Assembly: GCA_052093725.1 (NCBI GenBank)
Contig: JBQDHL010000034.1
Location: 1 to 15,007, forward strand
Reading direction: 5' to 3'
From: Jeotgalicoccus sp052093725
Lineage (GTDB): Bacteria > Bacillota > Bacilli > Staphylococcales > Salinicoccaceae
Length of the DNA: 15,007 bases
Within the stretch, counting starts at the first letter, position 1; each line of letters starts with the position of its first letter. The position numbers and the translations under genes are program-made. The notes under the pieces are model-generated. The model searched no databases and was not told where the DNA came from. It saw only the letters and a program-made list of their open reading frames with translations. This document shows, in pieces, positions 6,352 to 13,177 of this stretch.

Positions 6352-8271
6352 ATGTCACAAGCTACAGCGAAAAAACGCAGTATATGGGCAACGATTTGGG
6401 ATTACATGACAACGGTTGACCATAAGAAAATTGGAATACTTTATTTAATTGCTGGTGGATTCTTCTTCGTACTCGGCGGTATAGAAGCAATGCTGATTCG
6501 TATCCAGCTGGCAGTACCGAATAACGATTTCCTTTCAGCCGGCTTATTTAACCAAGTAATTACAATGCACGGAACAACGATGATATTCCTGGCAGCAATG
6601 CCGCTTTTATTCGCGTTTATGAACGCTACCGTACCGCTCCAAATTGGTGCACGTGACGTAGCATTCCCATTCTTAAACGCACTGGGTGTCTGGCTGTTTA
6701 TCTTTGGTGGTATTTTCCTTAACCTTTCATGGTTCTTAGGCGGAGCACCAGATGCAGGTTGGACAAGCTATGCATCACTATCAATTGCATCACCTGGACA
6801 CGGGGTTGACTTCTATGCACTGGGACTTCAAGTCTCAGGGGCAGGTACATTAATATCAGGTATTAACTTCGTAACAACAATTATTACGATGAGAGCGCCT
6901 GGTATGACGTATATGAGAATGCCGCTTATGACATGGACTACACTTGTTGCAGGTGTACTGATTGTCTTCGCATTCCCACCATTAACAGCAGGTCTTTTCC
7001 TACTAATCTTTGACCGTATGTTCGGTTCCAGCTTCTTTATAGTAGAGGCAGGAGGGAACACGATTATCTGGGAGCACTTATTCTGGATCTTCGGTCACCC
7101 GGAAGTTTATATACTAATCCTTCCGGCATTTGGGATATTCTCTGAAATATTCGCTACCTTTGCCCGTAAACGTTTATTCGGTTACTCAGCAATGGTATTC
7201 GCAACAGTACTTATCGGTTTCTTCGGATTCATGGTATGGGCACACCACATGTTTACAGTAGGTCTTGGACCGACAGCCAACGCCATTTTCGCATTGGCAA
7301 CAATGGCAATAGCAGTACCGACAGGTATTAAAATATTTAACTGGATCTTTACGATTTGGGGCGGAAGTATAGAGTTTACAACACCTATGATGTATGCACT
7401 TGCGTTTATTCCGTCATTCGTTATGGGTGGGGTTACAGGTATCATGCAGGCAGTTGCGCCGGCTGACTATCAGTACCATGACTCATACTTCATCGTAGCT
7501 CACTTCCACTATGTAATCGTCGGTGGTGTAGTGTTCGGATTACTAGCTGGACTTCATTACTACTGGCCGTTAATGTTCGCTACGATGCTCAGTGAAAAAC
7601 TAGGGAAAATAACATTCTGGTTATTCTTCTTCGGATTCCACCTGACATTCCTTATCCAGCACTTCTTAGGATTATGGGGAATGCCGCGCCGAGTATTCAC
7701 GTACTTGGACGGACAAGGTTACAACGCAGCCAATATGATTTCGACAGTCGGGGCATTTATGATGGCACTGGCAGTTATTATTCTCGTAATCAATATTGTT
7801 ATGACAGTAGCGAAAAACGAAAGAGTTGGACGTGACCCATGGGGTGACGGACGTACACTTGAGTGGTCATTACCACTTCCAGTACCGTATTACAACTTTG
7901 CACAGATTCCATTAATTCGTGGACTTGATGCATTCTGGATTGAGAAAAAAGAAGGTAACGGAGAAATGCTTCCTGCAGAATCGCTTGAAGACTTCCACAT
8001 GCCTAACAATTCAATCATTCCTTTTGTAATGTCATTTGGACTATTCGTTGCTTCATTCGGTGCACTTTACTTTGCTTCAGGCAAAGAGTGGGCAATCGAT
8101 GCAGTAGCTGATTTACCAGAAAAACCTTGGGCATTCTGGGTACTTGTAATTGGACTTGCAATTACATTTATCTCAATGATTACACGCTCATTCAAAGATG
8201 ATCTTGGTTATTATGTAACTAAGGAAGAAGTATTGAGAGATCTCGAAGAACGAGAAAGGGGTGCTAAATAA
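6352..8271 (+). CDS. ctaD: CtaD, cytochrome c oxidase subunit I (caa3)
   Basis: Catalytic heme-copper subunit, 639 residues, reducing O2 to water and pumping protons. All metal ligands are present: His73 (TMHGTTM, heme a), His249 with Tyr253 (GHPEVY, CuB and the His-Tyr crosslink), His298 and His299 (AHHMF, CuB), His384 (heme a3) and His386 (heme a) in AHFHYV. Glu251 in GHPEVY marks the A1 class of heme-copper oxidases. The length and extra C-terminal helices (to about 620) match the B. subtilis type CtaD. An aa3 quinol oxidase QoxB would look similar, but the adjacent CuA and cytochrome c subunit makes this a cytochrome c oxidase. The start ATG at 6352 follows GGGAGG inside the end of ctaC. 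The stop codon overlaps the ctaE start by one base. Confidence 0.96.
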   Translation: MSQATAKKRSIWATIWDYMTTVDHKKIGILYLIAGGFFFVLGGIEAMLIRIQLAVPNNDFLSAGLFNQVITMHGTTMIFLAAMPLLFAFMNATVPLQIGARDVAFPFLNALGVWLFIFGGIFLNLSWFLGGAPDAGWTSYASLSIASPGHGVDFYALGLQVSGAGTLISGINFVTTIITMRAPGMTYMRMPLMTWTTLVAGVLIVFAFPPLTAGLFLLIFDRMFGSSFFIVEAGGNTIIWEHLFWIFGHPEVYILILPAFGIFSEIFATFARKRLFGYSAMVFATVLIGFFGFMVWAHHMFTVGLGPTANAIFALATMAIAVPTGIKIFNWIFTIWGGSIEFTTPMMYALAFIPSFVMGGVTGIMQAVAPADYQYHDSYFIVAHFHYVIVGGVVFGLLAGLHYYWPLMFATMLSEKLGKITFWLFFFGFHLTFLIQHFLGLWGMPRRVFTYLDGQGYNAANMISTVGAFMMALAVIILVINIVMTVAKNERVGRDPWGDGRTLEWSLPLPVPYYNFAQIPLIRGLDAFWIEKKEGNGEMLPAESLEDFHMPNNSIIPFVMSFGLFVASFGALYFASGKEWAIDAVADLPEKPWAFWVLVIGLAITFISMITRSFKDDLGYYVTKEEVLRDLEERERGAK

Positions 8272-8897
8272 TGGCTGAAATGAAATATAATGTCCCTAAT
8301 GAACAGTGGCCTGAGCACCCGGAGACAGCAACACTCGAAGGCAAAAACAAATTCGTCGGTTTCTGGACATTCTTAGGCGGAGAGACAGTACTATTCGCAT
8401 CATTATTCGCGACTTACATGGCATTAAAAGACAGCGTACCAAGCTCAGATCACTTGCTTGCAGCTGATTTATTCCACCTTGAACTTGCATTTGTCATGAC
8501 GATGTTATTACTTACATCGTCACTGACGAGTGTTTACGCTATATACCATATGCGTAATAATAACTTCAGCAAGATGCAGTTATGGTTAGCTATTACAGTA
8601 TTGCTGGGAGCAGGGTTCCTTGCACTCGAAATTTACGAGTTCTATGAATATGTACACCTTGGCCATACTTTCAGATCCAGCGCATTCGGTAGTGCATTCT
8701 ACATTCTGATTGGTACTCACGGTTTCCACGTAATTATCGGTCTGATTTGGATTACTGGTCTGATTATCCGTAACGCAACACGCGGTTTATCAGTATACAC
8801 AGCAGCTAAAGTTAACACAGCAGCGCTGTACTGGCACTTCATTGACGTTGTGTGGGTATTCATCTTCACAATCGTTTACTTGTTAGGAGTGATATAA
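8271..8897 (+). CDS. ctaE: CtaE, cytochrome c oxidase subunit III (caa3)
   Basis: Membrane subunit III, 208 residues, five hydrophobic segments in the usual pattern for the bacterial five-helix form. Subunit III stabilises subunit I and supports proton uptake. Visible marks: FWTFLGGETVLFASLFATY in the first helix (31-49), a GTHGFHVIIG helix, and the C-terminal WHFIDVVWVF motif typical of the family. The start is ATG at 8271, sharing one base with the ctaD stop (TAATG), with AAAGGGG upstream; the arrangement suggests translational coupling. The next gene starts directly after its TAA stop. Confidence 0.95.
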   Translation: MAEMKYNVPNEQWPEHPETATLEGKNKFVGFWTFLGGETVLFASLFATYMALKDSVPSSDHLLAADLFHLELAFVMTMLLLTSSLTSVYAIYHMRNNNFSKMQLWLAITVLLGAGFLALEIYEFYEYVHLGHTFRSSAFGSAFYILIGTHGFHVIIGLIWITGLIIRNATRGLSVYTAAKVNTAALYWHFIDVVWVFIFTIVYLLGVI

Positions 8898-9239
8898 ATG
8901 GCAGAATTAGAAGCGAAATCAATGTCAGAAACTAAATTGAGAAACTTAAGACGTCAGAGAACTAAAGAAATGCGTCTGCAGCTTACAGGATTTTCATTCA
9001 TGATTTTCTTAACATTCATGGCTTTTGGTATGGTAGCATTGGATTTTGATCCAACGTTCATAATGGGAATTGTAATGATGTTTGCATTCATTCAGGTTAT
9101 TCTTCAGTTCTACTACTTCATGCACATGAAAGATAAAGGGCATGACTTTGCTAAACTGTTTATAATCGTTGGATTGTTCTTTGCGATTTCATTCTGTTTA
9201 ACATTCATTTATATCGTATGGATCGGACAGCCGATTTAA
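8898..9239 (+). CDS. ctaF: CtaF, cytochrome c oxidase subunit IV (caa3)
   Basis: Small membrane subunit of 113 residues with three hydrophobic segments after a charged cytoplasmic N-terminus (about 1-30). The FYYFMHMKDKGHD stretch near the middle is typical of the subunit IV (CtaF/QoxD/CyoD-like) family. Its role is structural or in assembly; it binds no cofactor. The start ATG at 8898 lies immediately after the ctaE stop, with TAGGAG (8883-8888) as Shine-Dalgarno inside ctaE. It is the last gene of the ctaB-F run: a strong terminator begins three bases after the stop. The order C-D-E-F is that of B. subtilis. Confidence 0.93.
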   Translation: MAELEAKSMSETKLRNLRRQRTKEMRLQLTGFSFMIFLTFMAFGMVALDFDPTFIMGIVMMFAFIQVILQFYYFMHMKDKGHDFAKLFIIVGLFFAISFCLTFIYIVWIGQPI

Positions 9240-9242
9240 TAC

Positions 9243-9278
9243 AAAAAAAGATGATCTCTTCGGAGGTCATCTTTTTTT
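9243..9278 (+). terminator. intrinsic terminator of the ctaB-F operon
   Basis: A 16-bp stem (9243-9258 with 9263-9278, one G-U pair) is closed by a TTCG tetraloop. The arm ends in seven T and the stem starts with seven A, so it may also act on the minus strand. It cleanly separates ctaF from ctaG. Confidence 0.9.
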
Positions 9279-9296
9279 GGTCAACAGTTTGTCACT

Positions 9297-9326
9297 TTGT
9301 GTGTTTTTATCGCCTTGAGTTATAAT
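9297..9326 (+). promoter_or_regulatory. candidate promoter of ctaG-ctaM
   Basis: TTGTGT at 9297-9302, an 18-base spacer and a perfect TATAAT at 9321-9326. It sits just after the ctaF terminator and about 50 bases before the ctaG start, so ctaG-ctaM can be transcribed independently of the oxidase structural genes. Confidence 0.55.
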
Positions 9327-9376
9327 GGCAATAAATTTATACTAGAAGTAATAAGATCTAATTTAAGGTGGTTCGG

Positions 9377-10336
9377 ATGGAAAATATAACTTCAATTAAA
9401 ATATTTGGTTTCATGGCAAACTGGAGTCCATTTTTCCTGGCTTTCGTCGTTCTGATTACAGCGGTATTTTTTCTGATCACGACGAGATGGTACAAGGAAT
9501 TTGAAGGCGGGCGCCCGCTGACTCAAAAAGAAGGCGCATTGTTCGTTGTGAATATGATATTACTGTATGCAATGTACGGGGCACCTGTAGATTTATTAAG
9601 TCATATTTTATTTACATTCCACATGCTGCAAATGGCGTTCGTGCTGTTTTTAATCGCACCGCTGGTTTATTTCAGTGTGCCGGATTATCTTCAGAAATAT
9701 ATAGTAAAGCTGCCGGTAATCGGACCGATACTCCGACTCGGCGCGAAAAAACCGCTTGTTACATTAATGCTGCTCGTTGCCGCATTCTCGATTTATCATC
9801 TGCCGGTTGTTATGGACAACTTAAAAATGAGTGCAATACTTCATACATTTGTACTTGCAGTAATGTTCCTGACGGCTGTCATGGCATTTTATCCGATGTT
9901 CAACAAAGTTGAACCTGAAGATGAACAGATGGGCGGATTATTTAAACTACTTTATATATTTGGAATAGGGGCGTTTGTTACACCGGCCTGTGCGTTGATT
10001 ATTTTTGCGAGCTCGCCGATGTATTCAACATTTACCGAAGGTGAAGCGTGGCTGAATGCAATGGCATTATGTGTGCCTGCAGGAATTCTTGACAACATTG
10101 CCGGTGCAGGAATGATTTCAGGTCCTGAGTATTTCACGAATACGACTCCGCTTATAGATCAGCAGACGGGCGGAATTATTATGAAAGTACTTCAGGAAGT
10201 ATTTTTTGGCGTGATGCTTGGTTATCTTTTCTTTAAATGGTTTAACGAAGAACGTCAGAATGAAGATAAGATTACAGAACGTGCCTTAGAAAGAGCACAG
10301 GCACAAAAAGAAATGAATAACCGCTTTAGAGTATAG
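9377..10336 (+). CDS. ctaG: CtaG, caa3 oxidase assembly factor
   Basis: Polytopic membrane protein of 319 residues, family caa3_CtaG. In B. subtilis CtaG is needed to form active caa3 oxidase, probably at the copper-loading step; it is unrelated to the Cox11-type proteins also named CtaG. Visible: about seven hydrophobic segments, the motif GAPVDLLSHILFTFHMLQMA (68-87) with His76 and His82 as possible metal ligands, IYHLPVV in a later helix, and a charged C-terminal tail. I place the start at ATG 9377, five bases after AAGGTGG; a GTG at 9368 is in frame but lies within that Shine-Dalgarno. Its stop overlaps the AGGAGG of ctaM, so the two are co-transcribed and probably coupled. Confidence 0.9.
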   Translation: MENITSIKIFGFMANWSPFFLAFVVLITAVFFLITTRWYKEFEGGRPLTQKEGALFVVNMILLYAMYGAPVDLLSHILFTFHMLQMAFVLFLIAPLVYFSVPDYLQKYIVKLPVIGPILRLGAKKPLVTLMLLVAAFSIYHLPVVMDNLKMSAILHTFVLAVMFLTAVMAFYPMFNKVEPEDEQMGGLFKLLYIFGIGAFVTPACALIIFASSPMYSTFTEGEAWLNAMALCVPAGILDNIAGAGMISGPEYFTNTTPLIDQQTGGIIMKVLQEVFFGVMLGYLFFKWFNEERQNEDKITERALERAQAQKEMNNRFRV

Positions 10337-10347
10337 GAGGAAACATC

Positions 10348-10815
10348 TTGGACATATATTTTATTCTGCCGACGATTAGTACGTCATTTATCGTCATAAG
10401 TGCGATATTTATGGCAATTGGTATTTATCATATTAAAAAAGGCAATGTGCAGACACATGAGAAATTCATGACGCTTGCTGCGATTTCTGCTCTATCATTT
10501 TTCGTTATTTACATATCGAAAACGGTATTCCTTGGAAATACACAGTTCGGCGGTCCGGACTCGCTTGAAATTTATTATGTAATATTCCTGGTCAGCCATA
10601 TTATTCTGGCTACGACAGGTGGTATTTTCGGAGGTATTCAAGTATTTACCGGAAAGAAAAACAAACTGCGTCAGCACAGAAAATTCGGTATGACAGCAGC
10701 GACTATCTGGTCGTTTACTGCAATTACCGGTGTGATGGTTTATATCATTCTTTACATTTTATATCCGGGCGGAGAAACTACCGGCTTATGGGATGCAATA
10801 TTCCATAAGAATTAA
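10348..10815 (+). CDS. ctaM: CtaM, DUF420 membrane protein for heme-copper oxidase maturation
   Basis: Membrane protein of 155 residues, family DUF420 (B. subtilis YozB, S. aureus CtaM). S. aureus CtaM is required for function of the aa3 menaquinol oxidase and lies beside ctaB. Four hydrophobic segments are visible (about 7-27, 41-60, 75-98 and 112-138) with family histidines His37 (THEKFM), His84 (SHIILA) and His110 (QHRKFG), possible heme or metal contacts. The start is TTG at 10348, seven bases after AGGAGG, which itself overlaps the ctaG stop. A strong terminator follows. Lying in one unit with ctaG next to a caa3 operon, it may serve this oxidase, a quinol oxidase elsewhere, or both. Confidence 0.87.
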   Translation: MDIYFILPTISTSFIVISAIFMAIGIYHIKKGNVQTHEKFMTLAAISALSFFVIYISKTVFLGNTQFGGPDSLEIYYVIFLVSHIILATTGGIFGGIQVFTGKKNKLRQHRKFGMTAATIWSFTAITGVMVYIILYILYPGGETTGLWDAIFHKN

Positions 10816-10816
10816 T

Positions 10817-10857
10817 AAAAACCTCTTACAGATTAACTCTGTAAGAGGTTTTTTTAT
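10817..10857. terminator. bidirectional terminator (ctaM / yugN)
   Basis: A perfect 16-bp stem (10817-10832 with 10838-10853), a 5-base loop, a run of seven or more T on the plus strand and five A at the foot for the minus strand. It lies between convergent genes. Confidence 0.9.
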
Positions 10858-10874
10858 GTAGCAGCTGTTGTAAA

Positions 10875-11237
10875 TTAAATGCCAGCAACTTCAGTTAGTT
10901 CTTTGCTGATTGCTCTAATTTTGCTGATCGCATGTTCAACGATGCGTTCAGGGAATACTTCGTCGCTGCCGTATTCGATACCAGTCGGATAATAATGTTT
11001 ACCCATGTACGGGTCCATTAACTGCATTGTTGCATCGTTTGCTCCAACGTCTCCGTCTGTTGCATATCCAGGAAAACGTAAGTAATAAATACCTTCAGGA
11101 ATTTCGTATTTATAATCGAAAGTCATACGTTCATAATCCCAACTGCCGCCAAGAACACAACCATTGCGGTTCATAATATCCTGCAGTGAGCCTTGTGGAA
11201 TGACTACATTTTCAATACCTGAGTTTTCAAAAACCAT
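10875..11237 (-). CDS. yugN: YugN-like family protein
   Basis: Soluble protein of 120 residues from the start I prefer. It resembles the YugN-like family of Bacillus and Staphylococcus, whose function is unknown. Recognisable stretches are GGSWDYERMTFDYKYE, YYLRFPGYATDGDVG and a C-terminal helix. There are no membrane segments or catalytic motifs. Three possible starts cluster: ATG at 11253-11255 is upstream of AGGGGGC and would place that Shine-Dalgarno inside the gene, so translation more likely begins at one of the tandem ATGs at 11240 or 11237. A good promoter lies upstream on the minus strand. It is convergent with ctaM and divergent from ylbF. In S. aureus a yugN-like gene also occupies the stretch between the cta genes and ylbF, from memory. 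Confidence 0.82.
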   Translation of the reverse strand: MVFENSGIENVVIPQGSLQDIMNRNGCVLGGSWDYERMTFDYKYEIPEGIYYLRFPGYATDGDVGANDATMQLMDPYMGKHYYPTGIEYGSDEVFPERIVEHAISKIRAISKELTEVAGI

Positions 11238-11270
11238 CATTTTGCCCCCTATCATTTATCTATTACCCTA

Positions 11271-11299
11271 ATTTTAATCTATTACAATACAGGTTGCAA
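11271..11299 (-). promoter_or_regulatory. promoter of yugN
   Basis: On the minus strand TTGCAA (11294-11299), a 17-base spacer and TAAAAT (11271-11276), about 35 bases before the start. TTGCAA is self-complementary, so the same hexamer could also be read toward ylbF, but no good -10 at 16-18 bases is seen on that side. Confidence 0.6.
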
Positions 11300-11363
11300 A
11301 TGGTATTTATCATATAGTAACAAATGTTTCAATATGATAAAATGGATGAGGAGAGGTGATTAT

Positions 11364-11801
11364 ATGCAAAATACCATGGATTTTGAAATTATGGATTCAC
11401 TAGACTCTCTAAACGATATGGTTACTGAGACAGAAGAATATAAAAACTACTGTAATTATAAAGCGCTCTTGGATACAGATGATGAAGTTAAAGGAATGAT
11501 TAAGCATTTTGCACGTTTAAAAGAAGATTTTATCGACGTTGAACGATTTGGCAAATATCATCCTGACTTCAGTGCGAAACGAAAAGAGATTAATCAGTAC
11601 AAAAAAGCATTGGACATGCATCCGATAATTATGGAATACAGAAGAGCCGAATTCCAGCTGCAATCATTGCTGGATGAAATACTTTTCATTGTAGGCCAGT
11701 CGGTCAGTCCCCATGCAAATATCGTCAGCAGTAATCCATTTTTCTCAAACAGTTCAAACAGCGGCTGTGCAACAGGCGGAAGCTGCAGCTGTGCAGGTTA
11801 A
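11364..11801 (+). CDS. ylbF: YlbF / RicF, Y-complex subunit (RNase Y specificity factor)
   Basis: Helical soluble protein of 145 residues, against about 149 for B. subtilis YlbF (RicF). With YmcA (RicA) and YaaT (RicT) it forms the Y-complex, which carries [4Fe-4S] clusters and directs RNase Y cleavage of selected operon mRNAs. The C-terminus has a cysteine-rich tail, CATGGSCSC (Cys135, Cys141 and Cys143), consistent with a cluster-ligand role, plus Cys30 near the N-terminus. The start is ATG at 11364: GAGGAGAGGTG (11348-11358) lies five bases upstream. An in-frame ATG at 11334 would put that site inside the gene. It has its own terminator. Its usual Bacillus neighbour ylbG lies about 1.1 kb away, beyond an inverted phosphodiesterase gene. 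Confidence 0.9.
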   Translation: MQNTMDFEIMDSLDSLNDMVTETEEYKNYCNYKALLDTDDEVKGMIKHFARLKEDFIDVERFGKYHPDFSAKRKEINQYKKALDMHPIIMEYRRAEFQLQSLLDEILFIVGQSVSPHANIVSSNPFFSNSSNSGCATGGSCSCAG

Positions 11802-11810
11802 TATATATTT

Positions 11811-11839
11811 AAAACACGTTTCCTTTTGGAACGTGTTTT
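11811..11839 (+). terminator. intrinsic terminator of ylbF
   Basis: AAAACACGTT (11811-11820) pairs with AACGTGTTTT (11830-11839); inside it CC/GG closes a TTTT loop with one bulged T. The stem ends in four T and then a T-rich stretch. Moderate strength, nine bases after the stop. Confidence 0.7.
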
Positions 11840-11850
11840 CTTATTTCAAA

Positions 11851-11890
11851 AATCAAAAAGACAGGATCCGCAGATTTGCGGATCCTGTCT
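11851..11890 (-). terminator. intrinsic terminator of the phosphodiesterase gene
   Basis: A perfect 14-bp stem (11859-11872 with 11877-11890) with loop GATT. On the minus strand it is followed by a T-rich run (CTTTTTGATTTTTG). The plus-strand side has no T run, so this serves the minus-strand gene, 14 bases after its stop. Confidence 0.88.
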
Positions 11891-11904
11891 GATTAAATAT
11901 AAAT

Positions 11905-12825
11905 TTAATATCTGTCTTTTAACAGGTGATAGCTGATGTCCGGATAGTCGGTAACTATAGTGTGAGCACCTTTTTGAATGAGTTCATCCATTTTATCCAT
12001 CTTGTTAATATTCCAGTATCCTACTGCGATGTTCAGGCTCGTTAAGTACTCGATGAAACGATTTGTATCTAAACGAATACCGTTATATTCCGTTGGAATC
12101 TGGAACGTATCTGTCTTAGGTTCATACATATGACCGAATCCTGCACGGTGCAGGAAGTAAGCACGGCTGACCTGATCGACACCTGCACCAAGTGCAACAG
12201 TATCCTCGGCATACAGATTGAACTGATTAATTTGCGCATCGTGGAAACTTGTCACGAGCACGCGGTCTTCAGCTCCGAGTTCAGTAATCAGACGGTAAAG
12301 AAGACTCGGAATGAGGCTGCCTGAATATGTGTCCGGATCATCTTTAATATCAAGATTAATCAGTTTGCCCGGATATTCCTGAATCAGCTCGCGCAGTGTG
12401 ACAATTTTAGCTTTGTCATGCCCGCGGTAAGGATGATTCCCTTCAACATCTGTAAAGTGGTAACCGAAATCAAGTTCTTTTAAGTCAGCTAATGTCAGGT
12501 TGCTGACTTTCCCGGCACCGTTAGATGTTCTGTCTACGTATGCATCGTGGAATACTACAATTTCTTCATCTTTAGTTAAGCGGATATCGATTTCGAATCC
12601 TTCCACATTGAACTCCGATGCTTTATCGAATGCAATACGGGTATGTTCAGGAGCGAGTCCCATACCGCCGCGGTGTGCAAAAATATACGGTGAACGCTGT
12701 TTGAAGTAAGGTTTGATATCGCGTACTTTCGTTTCTTTCATTAACTTTGTCCCTGCCCAAAGACCTAATGTCAGACCTGTTGCGACACCGACTGCTGTAA
12801 CCATTCTTTTAAAACATTTTGCCAT
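11905..12825 (-). CDS. glycerophosphodiester phosphodiesterase, membrane-anchored
   Basis: GDPD-family enzyme (GlpQ/UgpQ type) of 306 residues that hydrolyses glycerophosphodiesters from phospholipid or teichoic acid turnover to glycerol 3-phosphate and an alcohol. An N-terminal hydrophobic segment (about 8-25) looks like a signal anchor without a clear cleavage site or lipobox, so the enzyme probably sits on the outer face. Catalytic residues seen: His51-Arg52 (AHRGGMGLAPEHT), Glu78 and Asp80 (FEIDIRLT), and His93-Asp94 (VFHDAYVDRTSNG). The C-terminal GYWNINKMDKMDELIQKGA and IVTDYPD complete the TIM-barrel signature. The start is ATG at 12823-12825, eight bases after GGAGG; an in-frame ATG five codons upstream overlaps that site. 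It has its own terminator and is divergent from ylbG. The exact substrate cannot be read from sequence. Confidence 0.88.
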   Translation of the reverse strand: MAKCFKRMVTAVGVATGLTLGLWAGTKLMKETKVRDIKPYFKQRSPYIFAHRGGMGLAPEHTRIAFDKASEFNVEGFEIDIRLTKDEEIVVFHDAYVDRTSNGAGKVSNLTLADLKELDFGYHFTDVEGNHPYRGHDKAKIVTLRELIQEYPGKLINLDIKDDPDTYSGSLIPSLLYRLITELGAEDRVLVTSFHDAQINQFNLYAEDTVALGAGVDQVSRAYFLHRAGFGHMYEPKTDTFQIPTEYNGIRLDTNRFIEYLTSLNIAVGYWNINKMDKMDELIQKGAHTIVTDYPDISYHLLKDRY

Positions 12826-12857
12826 ATTGGAAACCTCCATGAGATATTCATTTAAAA

Positions 12858-12876
12858 AACATATAAGATATATGTT
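12858..12876. promoter_or_regulatory. 19-bp perfect palindrome in a divergent promoter region
   Basis: AACATATA-AGA-TATATGTT is an 8-3-8 inverted repeat in the 87-base gap between the phosphodiesterase gene and ylbG. It could be an operator for either gene. It is AT-rich, and the same bases also supply possible -10 elements, so chance is not excluded. Confidence 0.35.
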
Positions 12877-12912
12877 ATTATGATTCTAAAGATTGAGATA
12901 GGTGGTCAGTCA

Positions 12913-13176
12913 ATGTTAGTCAACCGACTTGGTATATATGTTTATTTTAAACAAAATAAGTTCATTCGACAATTGAAACGGCACGGACATTTAATTTATG
13001 TGAATAAAACTAAAAAATATGTCCTGCTGTATGTCGATGAAACCGACTTGGATAAGACACTCGCAGATCTTGGCAAACTAAAATTTGTTACTGATATTGT
13101 TATGAGTGAATATCCAAATATAAAACGCGAATATCATACTGAAGATAAAGAAAAAGAAGATTATCGCGTAATGTAA
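12913..13176 (+). CDS. ylbG: YlbG family protein (DUF2129)
   Basis: Small soluble basic protein of 87 residues, against about 90 for B. subtilis YlbG; function unknown. The family pattern is visible: LGIYVYFKQNKFIRQLKRHG near the start, then YVNKTKKYVLLYVD and a C-terminal charged stretch after FVTDIVMSEYPNIKREY. The start is ATG at 12913 because ATAGGTGGT lies seven bases upstream; an in-frame ATG at 12880 places that site inside the gene. It is divergent from the phosphodiesterase. Its TAA stop ends one base before the stop of the convergent 123-residue gene, with no clear terminator between them. Confidence 0.87.
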   Translation: MLVNRLGIYVYFKQNKFIRQLKRHGHLIYVNKTKKYVLLYVDETDLDKTLADLGKLKFVTDIVMSEYPNIKREYHTEDKEKEDYRVM

Positions 13177-13177
13177 A

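Noticed and set aside
7182..7445. Minus-strand frame of 87 codons inside ctaD
   Set aside because: Complementary shadow of transmembrane coding sequence with no start signal.
5216..9239. Alternative reading as an aa3 quinol oxidase (qoxABCD)
   Set aside because: Subunit II carries all CuA ligands and a CMGCH heme c motif, which quinol oxidases lack; gene order is C-D-E-F.
12130..12324. Plus-strand frame antisense to the phosphodiesterase gene
   Set aside because: Fully inside a gene with intact catalytic motifs; no Shine-Dalgarno.
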